A DNA stretch of 64,000 nucleotides, from contig CALLKK010000006.1 in the NCBI GenBank assembly GCA_938008435.1, positions 124,001 through 188,000 of the forward strand, written 5' to 3'. The notes below the pieces were generated by a model. That model saw only the letters and a program-made list of their open reading frames with translations, did no database searches and was not told the origin of the DNA. Positions within the stretch are counted from its first letter, which is position 1, and each line of letters starts with the position of its first letter. Both the position numbers and the translations under genes were made by a program. The stretch is from an uncultured Steroidobacter sp. GTDB taxonomy: Bacteria > Pseudomonadota > Gammaproteobacteria > Steroidobacterales > Steroidobacteraceae. Shown here one piece after another: positions 32,308-39,313 of the stretch.

Positions 32308-35022
32308 TCAGCTGCCCTGCAAGGCCTGGCCTATTCCGCTCACCGACGCCAAGAGCGCGCTCAGCAGCTCGCGGTCCGCACGCTGCCCCGCACGCCACCG
32401 CTTCAACAGATCGACCTGCACCAAGTGCATCGGATCGATATATGGATTGCGCAACAGGATCGATCGGCGAATCGTCGGCTCCCGCTCGAGCAGCGTCTCA
32501 GCGCCCCGCAGACGGAGCACTTGGCGTTTGGTGAGCTCGTACTCTTCGCGCAGGCGCGGGATGAACCGCCGCAGCGACGGTTCGACGAGCTCGTCGTAAG
32601 CGGCCGCGACGCCCAAGTCGGCACGCGCCAGCGCCAGCTCGATCTCGTCGATGAGGCTCGAGAAGAAGAACCATTCGGACGCCATCTGGCGCAGCACGTC
32701 TAGCCCGAGGCGCTCCTCAGCCGCAGCGAGCGCAGTCCCTGCGCCGAACCATCCAGGCAGCATGTAGCGACATTGCGACCAAGCGTGCGACCACGTGGTC
32801 GAGCGCATCGCAGCAATGCCTTGACTTTCGAGCTCGCTCGGCGGCCGCGAACCGATCTGCATGCGCTCCACGACATCGACCGGCGTGACCTGCCGGAAGA
32901 AGGCGTAGAAATCGCTCTCCTCGTACACGAGGCCACGATAGGCGCGCGCACTCTCCGCACTCAGCAACTCCATCGCGTCGCGCCAGATGGGCTCGACACG
33001 CTCCGGCGGCAGGATGCCGCCGCTCGCACGCGCCAAAGCATTGAACGACTGCTCGAAGACACGTAGCGAGATAGGCTTGAGACCGTACTTTTCCTTGATG
33101 AGCTCACCCTGCTCCGTGATGCGCAGGCGCCCGTGGCGCGCGTCGTTCGGCGCGCTGCGCACCAGCACATCGGTGCGGCCGCCGCCCCGGTCGAGCCCGC
33201 CGCCGCGCCCGTGGAACACCGTCAAGTCGATGCCAGCCTCGTCGGCCGCGGCGAACAGCAGCTCCTGCGCTTTGCGCACCAGCCAGCGCGAACAAACGAT
33301 GCCGTTCTCCTTGTTGCTGGCTGAATACCCCAACATGACGTACTGATGATTGCCGCGCCCGAGCAGGTGGCGCCGGTACACCGGTTCGGCAAAGAGCGCC
33401 CGCATGATGTCGCCGCACCGCTCGAGCGCGTTGGCCGACTCGAACAAGGGCGCCACATCCGTCGGCACGTCCCCCGAGCGGCGATCCGCGATATCCGCCC
33501 AGCGTGCGAGCAGCAACACCGAGAGGATGTCATCGACACCCTGCGCAGCGCTCACGACATAGGGACCGATCGCATCGTTGCCGTAACGATGGCGGCAATA
33601 CGCGATCGCCTCGAAGACCCAGAGGGTCCGTTTTCCGCCGGCATCGAGCGCATTCGACGGCCCTTCATCTCGCTCGAGGGCACGCCGTAGGCGCGCCGTC
33701 CGCTCTTCGGCAGACAGCGTCTGCCATTTCGGCTCGGCAAAGCCATGCCCGATGACGGCGCGATGCGCTGCGGCGTTCTGACGAATATCCAACGTCGCAA
33801 GATGAAAACCGAAAGTACGCACCCGGCGAATCAGGCGGCGGACCTGAAAATAACCGGCATGCTTGCCCTTGTTCTCGAGCAGGCTCGTTGCAATCACATT
33901 GATGTCGTCGAGGAATTCCTGCGCACTTTCGTAGCGATTGGCACGGCCATCGTACGTGGCGCGCAGCCGCTCCATGATCTGCGCCAGGAACACGCGATAC
34001 GGCATGCGATCGTGACGGGCCGGCGGCGCGTGACGTGCGGCAGGCAGGAGCACCGAATATCGTTCGATGCGCTCCAGCAAGGCACGCGAGACGTTGACTC
34101 TGCTTGCGCTCTGCGACAACGTCTCCGCGAGCGCCTGACACTCAAGAAAGTAGCGATTGACGATGATCTGCTGGTGACGCGCCAGCGTCTCGCGGATGGT
34201 CTTGGCGTGCACGTCGGGATTGCCGTCCATGTCGCCGCCGACCCATGAGCCCACACGGATGATCTCAGGCAACTCGAGCTCGGCGGCCTCGGGACCGTAA
34301 TGCGCCACGAGCGCTGCTTCGATCTCCTCGTAGAAGACCGGCACGATCTCGTAGAGGATCTCGTCGATGAAGAACAGCACGTGCTCGCGTTCTTCGGCGA
34401 CGGTCAACCGCTCGCGAGAGTTCTCGGCCGTTTGCCAACCCGAAGTGATCTCAGAGCGAATGCGCTCCCAGATGATGCGCGTCTCGACCGCATTGGGCGG
34501 CAGGCCAAGACGGCTCAGCAACAGCTGAGCGATCTTCTGCTGCTTGCGCAGGATGGTCCGCCGTGTCGACTCCGTCGGATGGGCCGTAAAGACAGGCTCG
34601 ATGCGCATCCTGAGCATCAGTCGCCGAATATCGACGAGGTCGAACCCCTTGAGCTTGAGCTGCTCGATTGCTTCGGCCAAGCCGCCCGGCTGCTTTGCAC
34701 CCTCGTTGAGATACTGTCTGCGTCGCCGGATGCGGTGCACTTTCTCGGCCATGTTCACCACATCGAACCAGGTCGAGAAAGCACGAATGAGATCGCGTGC
34801 CTCGGCCGGCGGGACGTCGCAGGTCCGCTGCACGAGGATCTGCTCGCCGCGCGCGTCGCCGTCGCGCCGTGCGATGGCGGCGCGACGATCCTCCTCGACG
34901 GCGGCAAACAGTGCATCCCCGCCTTGCTCGCGAATCACTTCGCCGACGAGCGCACCTAGGATGTGCACGTCTTCGCGCAGCTCGGCGTCTTTGGAAGGAA
35001 AATAGATATCTGAGCGAGGCAT
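32308..35022 (-). CDS. ppc: Phosphoenolpyruvate carboxylase with altered metal-ligand motif
   Basis: Carboxylates phosphoenolpyruvate to oxaloacetate (anaplerosis). The protein has 904 residues, normal for bacteria. The catalytic histidine motif VFTAHPTES near residue 148, the FHGRGGGLDRGGG loop and the TEQGE region are present, and so is the LFES glutamate. The GYSDS motif, however, reads GYSASNKENG: Ala568 replaces the Asp that in E. coli (Asp543) binds the essential divalent metal, while Lys571 is kept. The C terminus ends ALQGS, not the usual NTG. Either this clade uses another ligand, activity is impaired, or there is a base error (GCC for GAC). It follows the TonB/ExbBD operon on the same strand. 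Confidence 0.9.
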   Translation of the reverse strand: MPRSDIYFPSKDAELREDVHILGALVGEVIREQGGDALFAAVEEDRRAAIARRDGDARGEQILVQRTCDVPPAEARDLIRAFSTWFDVVNMAEKVHRIRRRRQYLNEGAKQPGGLAEAIEQLKLKGFDLVDIRRLMLRMRIEPVFTAHPTESTRRTILRKQQKIAQLLLSRLGLPPNAVETRIIWERIRSEITSGWQTAENSRERLTVAEEREHVLFFIDEILYEIVPVFYEEIEAALVAHYGPEAAELELPEIIRVGSWVGGDMDGNPDVHAKTIRETLARHQQIIVNRYFLECQALAETLSQSASRVNVSRALLERIERYSVLLPAARHAPPARHDRMPYRVFLAQIMERLRATYDGRANRYESAQEFLDDINVIATSLLENKGKHAGYFQVRRLIRRVRTFGFHLATLDIRQNAAAHRAVIGHGFAEPKWQTLSAEERTARLRRALERDEGPSNALDAGGKRTLWVFEAIAYCRHRYGNDAIGPYVVSAAQGVDDILSVLLLARWADIADRRSGDVPTDVAPLFESANALERCGDIMRALFAEPVYRRHLLGRGNHQYVMLGYSASNKENGIVCSRWLVRKAQELLFAAADEAGIDLTVFHGRGGGLDRGGGRTDVLVRSAPNDARHGRLRITEQGELIKEKYGLKPISLRVFEQSFNALARASGGILPPERVEPIWRDAMELLSAESARAYRGLVYEESDFYAFFRQVTPVDVVERMQIGSRPPSELESQGIAAMRSTTWSHAWSQCRYMLPGWFGAGTALAAAEERLGLDVLRQMASEWFFFSSLIDEIELALARADLGVAAAYDELVEPSLRRFIPRLREEYELTKRQVLRLRGAETLLEREPTIRRSILLRNPYIDPMHLVQVDLLKRWRAGQRADRELLSALLASVSGIGQALQGS

Positions 35023-35135
35023 CGAAGCTCGACGATGACGACGAACCGTCCTGCCGGCCGGAGATGAACAACTAACCGCGCAGGTCCGGCGGATGGCTTG
35101 GTGGGGCGAAGTCTAACAGACGCGGCGATTGCGGC

Positions 35136-35465
35136 TCAGGCCACCGCTTGTACGGTACGCGAATACGCGGCGTGCAGCATGCTTTCGATGTTCTTTTCCG
35201 CGCGCGGCGCCAGCAGCAATCCCAGCATGGCCTCGTTCGATGTGCGCGCCGGATCGTCGATGAGGATCTGTTCGATGAAGCGCGTGACTCGGTGCTGAAT
35301 CTCGTTGATGAAACGCAACTTGTCGGCATCGATCGCCCGCTCGCCGCCCGGCCCGTAGAAGTTGCGCGCCTCCAAGGTCAGCTCGTACATGAAGCGCGCC
35401 AGGAAACGCGCCTGATCGAGGGGCGAGAGCTCCGAGAAATGGCGAATTTCCGCTTGGATGTTCAT
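35136..35465 (-). CDS. Conserved-looking hypothetical protein, helical
   Basis: A 109-residue predicted cytoplasmic protein from the ATG at 35465. It is almost entirely helical, with patterned charges (DQARFLARFMYELTLEARNF, DADKLRFINEIQHRVTRFIEQI), and has no signal peptide, membrane helix or cysteine. It lies 128 bp after the TonB-like gene and 113 bp before ppc on the same strand, so it could end the TonB/ExbBD unit or lead ppc. I recognise no function. Confidence 0.65.
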   Translation of the reverse strand: MNIQAEIRHFSELSPLDQARFLARFMYELTLEARNFYGPGGERAIDADKLRFINEIQHRVTRFIEQILIDDPARTSNEAMLGLLLAPRAEKNIESMLHAAYSRTVQAVA

Positions 35466-35593
35466 GACGACAGTCGATATCCCTTCGAGACGTGGCCGGA
35501 GCGCATGGCGCATCCCTCGGCCACGCCGTTGGCCTGCGCGGTTGGTTGACCTTGTGAGTTGCCCAGGCTTCGTCCTCGCATGGGCTCCTTACG

Positions 35594-36535
35594 CTACGCC
35601 GGGAAGAAATCGATCGGCTTGGTCACCGTGATCGTACCGACGTCCTTCGGCTCGAACCGGAACATCTTGATGCGCGCAACGAGCTTGCGCTCGAGCTCAG
35701 GATCGTTGAGCTCGCTCGAAATGATCTCGCAGCGAGTCACCTCGCCTTCGGGCGAAATCGTCAGCTCGATCACGAGCTTGCCCTGAAGGTTCGGGTTATC
35801 GCGCAGCGCGCGCGTGTAGATGGAGTAGATCGCGCCCTTGTTGCGATCGAATACGAGGGCAATCTCCTCCTCGCTGCGGGATGCCTTGCCGCTGCCGCCG
35901 CGCTGCACGTTGTCGCGCGCCGGCAAGCCAGCCGCCAACGTGGAAGAAACCTGCGTCGTTTCATGCCCGCCCAGCGAGCCCGCGCCGCTGCCGTAGCCGC
36001 GGCTCAGATTCGCCGTATTGATGCCGCCGCTGCCGGTGCCGACTTTCGAGGTAATGAGCGAGCGCTCGGCGCGCGTCGTCTCGCCGGCCGTACCGATCAA
36101 GTTCTTCGTCTGGCCTGCCTTCTCGATCACGGTGTTGTCACGCAACGCGGCAAGCTGCTCCTGGAACGGCAGCAAGCCCGCTTGCGCGGCCTTCTGGCGC
36201 GCCTCCTGAACCCGATCCACGGGTGCTTGCGGCTGCGGTTGGGTCTGCGGCTGCGGTGTCGGCCGCGTCTCCGGCAACGGATCGACCTTCGGCGGCGGGG
36301 GCGGCGGAGGCGGCGGCTCCACCTTGCGCTCGAGCACGAGCTTGGCGAAGCGCGGCGGCACGACCTGTTCCTGCTCGACCTGCCGCTCGGGCACCGGCAG
36401 CAAAGGCACGATCACGGATAGCAGCAGCGTGATGCCGAAGCAGATGGCAAAGAGGCGACGCAGCCGCTGCTTCTCCTCGTGGGGTACGTTCCACGGGAGA
36501 TCGTAAGTCCGATAGTAAGCGGTCATCGTAGCCAT
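35594..36535 (-). CDS. TonB/AgmX-like energy-transducer protein
   Basis: A 313-residue protein with a short cytoplasmic N terminus, one transmembrane helix (about 28-50, LFAICFGITLLLSVIVPLLP), a proline-rich periplasmic spacer (nine consecutive Pro near residue 80, then PQPQ-type repeats), a Gly/Ser-rich segment and a C-terminal alpha/beta domain (about 220-313). The last resembles the AgmX/PglI and TonB C terminus (LQGKLVIELTISPEGEVTRCEI). It would carry pmf-derived movement from ExbB/ExbD across the periplasm. It lies 11 bp after the second ExbD. The partner in the outer envelope is unknown; the co-transcribed TPR proteins are candidates. Confidence 0.85.
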   Translation of the reverse strand: MATMTAYYRTYDLPWNVPHEEKQRLRRLFAICFGITLLLSVIVPLLPVPERQVEQEQVVPPRFAKLVLERKVEPPPPPPPPPKVDPLPETRPTPQPQTQPQPQAPVDRVQEARQKAAQAGLLPFQEQLAALRDNTVIEKAGQTKNLIGTAGETTRAERSLITSKVGTGSGGINTANLSRGYGSGAGSLGGHETTQVSSTLAAGLPARDNVQRGGSGKASRSEEEIALVFDRNKGAIYSIYTRALRDNPNLQGKLVIELTISPEGEVTRCEIISSELNDPELERKLVARIKMFRFEPKDVGTITVTKPIDFFPA

Positions 36536-36546
36536 GCCCGAAACTC

Positions 36547-37074
36547 TCAGCCGGTCGCCGCGGCCGCTTGCGCGGCCTCGTCTTGCTTCTGGATGACTGC
36601 CAGCGACAGCTTGCCGTAATTCGCATCCGTGCAAGTCTCCATGATCTTCTTGAGCACGCGGTACGGCAGCTCGCGATCGCCGAGAATGGTGACTTCGCGC
36701 GTTGCGGCGTCGGCTGCCGCGGCCTCGCGCAGCACGCGATCGGATTGCCGCTGTAGCGCCGCCTTGAGCGGCTCGATGATATTGCCTTCGAGCGCCTCGA
36801 CTTCCGCGAGGGTGACGACCGGATCGCCCTGCACGAGCACCTGATCGTGCGAGACGTGCACGACCACGGTCTCGCGCGGCTTGTTCTCTGCGATCGACTC
36901 GGGCAGCGCGATGTCTTTCGGCGTCTCGAGCGTCTGCACCTCAGCGGAGTTCACCAGCAGGAAGAACACCAGAATGGTGAAGATGTCCATGAGCGAAACG
37001 AGGTTGAGACCCGAACCACGACGCAAACGCGCGTGGTGTCGCTCCATACGCCGCGCTCGATTCGACTTCGTCAT
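36547..37074 (-). CDS. ExbD/TolR-family protein (second copy)
   Basis: A 175-residue inner-membrane protein with one N-terminal helix, LNLVSLMDIFTILVFFLLVNSA (about 24-45). It contains the essential aspartate of the ExbD/TolR proton path in SLMD, and a periplasmic domain. Its ATG overlaps the stop of the first ExbD gene (ATGA), so translation is coupled. Compared with the first copy it has a canonical membrane Asp and a longer, Ala-rich C terminus. Two ExbD-type subunits per ExbB occur in some Exb-like systems. Confidence 0.9.
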   Translation of the reverse strand: MTKSNRARRMERHHARLRRGSGLNLVSLMDIFTILVFFLLVNSAEVQTLETPKDIALPESIAENKPRETVVVHVSHDQVLVQGDPVVTLAEVEALEGNIIEPLKAALQRQSDRVLREAAAADAATREVTILGDRELPYRVLKKIMETCTDANYGKLSLAVIQKQDEAAQAAAATG

Positions 37075-37559
37075 TGCGGGGCGTCTCCAATCGAGATCTC
37101 CGGGAACAGCTCGGCCTGCACCCACGAGCCGCCCTGCTGCGCAGGGAAGGTTCGCACCGTGTCCATCACCTGCACGATCACGTCGTACGGCGTGTCCGGC
37201 TCGACGAGGATCGTCGCCGAGATCACGTCGGGAAACTCCGCTTTGATCTGCTTGAGCTTCTCGCGCAGCGCGCCGTAGTCATAGCCCTGCTCGCCGATCG
37301 GGTAGCGACCGAGCACACCGCTGCTGCGCTCGGCCACGTCGATACCGCCTTTGCGCACCACGACCTCGAGCTCGAAGCTTTGCTGCGCTTCGGTCGGCGG
37401 AGGTCCGCCCGAAGGCAGATTGAGCTCGATGATCGACATGCGCGAAAAGACGGCAGTGATCAGCAGGAAGGGGACCAGCACCACCATCAAGTTCATGAAG
37501 GCGGTGATCTGCATCTCCTGTTCGCGTGGCTTGGACCGTCGCGAGCGGGTCAGACTCAT
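37071..37559 (-). CDS. ExbD/TolR-family protein (first copy)
   Basis: A 162-residue single-pass protein. The membrane helix (about 18-40, ITAFMNLMVVLVPFLLITAVF) has Asn (FMN) at the position where ExbD/TolR normally carries the proton-conducting Asp, as seen by aligning SLMD of the second copy with AFMN. The periplasmic part contains NLPSGGPP and ILVEPDTPYDVIVQVMDTVR, typical of the family. It overlaps both ExbB (ATGA at 37556-37559) and the second ExbD. A heteromeric pair of one Asp and one Asn ExbD is an attractive inference. Confidence 0.88.
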   Translation of the reverse strand: MSLTRSRRSKPREQEMQITAFMNLMVVLVPFLLITAVFSRMSIIELNLPSGGPPPTEAQQSFELEVVVRKGGIDVAERSSGVLGRYPIGEQGYDYGALREKLKQIKAEFPDVISATILVEPDTPYDVIVQVMDTVRTFPAQQGGSWVQAELFPEISIGDAPQ

Positions 37560-38197
37560 GCGGCAGCCTCGGAGCGACGCTCAGTCAGCGTGTTCAAGAA
37601 CTTCACCGATGCCATCTCCAGACTGTCGACGATCTCGGTCGTCTTGGTCTGAATGAGCGCATGGACGAGCAGCAGCGGAATGGCTGCAATCAGACCGAAG
37701 GCGGTCGTATTCATCGCCACCGAGATCGAGGCCGAGAGCAAATCGGCCTTCTCCGCGGGATTGGCGTTCGAGACGGCTGTGAAGGCCTGGATGAGGCCGA
37801 CGATCGTGCCGAGCAGACCGAGCAGCGTCGCCAGGTTCGCGAACGTCGAGAGATAATGCGTGCGGCGCTCGAGCCGCGGCACTACTTCCATCAGGCTCTC
37901 TTCCATCGCCTTCTCGACGTCATCGCGACGACGCGCCGATTCCAGGCGCGCCAAGCCGTAGGTCAAGATGTGCGCGATCGCAGCGCGCGATTTCTGGCAC
38001 ATGGCCACGGCGCCCCGGAAGTTCCCTTGCTGCAGCAACGGCGCCACCTGCCCCCAGAACTGGCGATTGCGCGTCTGCGTCATCGTCAGATACACCCAAC
38101 GCTCGATGGCAATCGCCACGCCCGCGGCAAACACGAATGCGATGGGGTACATGAAGGCCCCACCTTTGACAAAGAATTCCACGACGGACGCGTACAT
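37556..38197 (-). CDS. ExbB/TolQ/MotA-family proton channel protein
   Basis: A 213-residue inner-membrane protein with three helices: one near residues 15-38 (GAFMYPIAFVFAAGVAIAIE) and two later ones in the conserved LATLLGLLGTIVGLIQAF and TAFGLIAAIPLLLVHALI segments, which hold the family Thr residues of the ion path. I start at the ATG at 38197 because GGAGGAA lies just before it; an in-frame ATG ten codons earlier is possible. It forms the motor stator with the two ExbD proteins and energises the TonB-like protein. Confidence 0.92.
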   Translation of the reverse strand: MYASVVEFFVKGGAFMYPIAFVFAAGVAIAIERWVYLTMTQTRNRQFWGQVAPLLQQGNFRGAVAMCQKSRAAIAHILTYGLARLESARRRDDVEKAMEESLMEVVPRLERRTHYLSTFANLATLLGLLGTIVGLIQAFTAVSNANPAEKADLLSASISVAMNTTAFGLIAAIPLLLVHALIQTKTTEIVDSLEMASVKFLNTLTERRSEAAA

Positions 38198-38246
38198 GGT
38201 TCCTCCGAATCCTCCGAAGCCATTCAATAGACAGACATAATGCCCT

Positions 38247-38654
38247 TCACTGCCGGGGCCGAGATGTCGACTGCGTCGCGTCTGCGCTTTCGGTCAGGGC
38301 TTCGAAATACGTCACTTCCCGACGAAAAACGTCACGATCGACGGGCGTGAGCACCTCATCGAGCAACGTATTGAAGGGCTGCCCCGGCAAGTCGCCGAGC
38401 TCGGCCTTCTTCCAAGGCACGATGTAGAGCACTTTCGGCAGCTCTCTGTTGCCGGTCACGACGGTCGTTTCGAGCTCGAGCCGATCGGCCGACGCGCGCG
38501 CAGCGCGACGCGCCGGCTGACTGTCGGTGCTCGCCGACGGTTGCGCCGACGCCTCGGGGTCGGCCTCGACCGCCGATCCCTCGGGCTCGGCCGCAAACGC
38601 CGCCGACGCTGCGAGCGCCGTCATCACAGAGAGCAACATCACGCGACTTCTCAT
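38247..38654 (-). CDS. Small secreted protein of the ExbBD-TPR operon
   Basis: A 135-residue protein with a signal peptide (about 1-21, ending AAFAA), a low-complexity Glu/Ala/Ser stretch (22-55) and a compact C-terminal part with VVTGNRELPKVLYIVPWKK and a LLDEVLTPVDRDVF segment. No cysteine and no known domain. Position between the TPR lipoprotein and ExbB, with gaps of 28 and 49 bp, places it in the same transcript and so in the same periplasmic machine. I do not recognise a function. Confidence 0.75.
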   Translation of the reverse strand: MRSRVMLLSVMTALAASAAFAAEPEGSAVEADPEASAQPSASTDSQPARRAARASADRLELETTVVTGNRELPKVLYIVPWKKAELGDLPGQPFNTLLDEVLTPVDRDVFRREVTYFEALTESADATQSTSRPRQ

Positions 38655-38682
38655 CTTTCGCTCCTTCGACCTGGCGCTTGCG

Positions 38683-39309
38683 TCAACCGCCGGCGCGCTT
38701 GCGCAACTCGCTGACCCAAGCGCTCACGCGCGCATCCGGCGCTGAACTGAGCTCGAGGTAGCGCTCGTACGCTTCGAGCGCGCGCTGCGGCTGATGCAAG
38801 TAAAGATCGCAGAGCACGCCGAGATTGAGATAAGCGTTCGCGTACTGCGGATCGAGCTCGAGCGCTCGTTGATAGGCTCTGTCCGCATCCGCGAACCGAC
38901 CTTGCTTGCGATACACGATGCCGAGCTGATTCCACGCAGCTGCATTGCGCGGATTGCGCTCGAGCGCTGCCTTGAACGCCTCTTCCGCCTCCGTGAGGCG
39001 GCCATTCTTCGCCGCGAGAATGCCGAGATTGACGAGCGGTCCCGAATACGTCGGGTAGTCCTTGGCGAGCGCGCGAAACGCCTGCTCGGCCGCTGCCGTA
39101 TCGCCTGCATTCATATGAACGACCGCGGCTTCGAAACGCTCGACCGCCTGCGGCGGCAACGCGTCGGCCGCAGCGCCGCCGGCCAGCACACGCTCGTCGT
39201 CGATGGACGATCGCGTGGCCCGTTCCGCTCGTTCTTGCGTCGATGGCGTCCCGGCGCAGGCGCCTAGCAGCACGCTCAGCAGACCGACGAGCCAGGCACG
39301 CACAGGCAT
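38683..39309 (-). CDS. TPR-repeat lipoprotein
   Basis: A 208-residue predicted lipoprotein: a short signal sequence with the lipobox LLGAC (Cys near residue 18), a linker, then about four TPR units (about 60-190; NLGILAAKNGRLTEAEEAFK, NQLGIVYRKQGRFADADRAY, NLGVLCDLYLHQPQRALEAY). Probably attached to the outer or inner membrane and acting as an assembly scaffold. The ATG at 39309 has AAGGA directly against it; the GTG two codons later (39303) has better spacing and may be the real start. Only 4 bp separate it from the large TPR gene. Confidence 0.85.
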   Translation of the reverse strand: MPVRAWLVGLLSVLLGACAGTPSTQERAERATRSSIDDERVLAGGAAADALPPQAVERFEAAVVHMNAGDTAAAEQAFRALAKDYPTYSGPLVNLGILAAKNGRLTEAEEAFKAALERNPRNAAAWNQLGIVYRKQGRFADADRAYQRALELDPQYANAYLNLGVLCDLYLHQPQRALEAYERYLELSSAPDARVSAWVSELRKRAGG

Positions 39310-39313
39310 TCCT

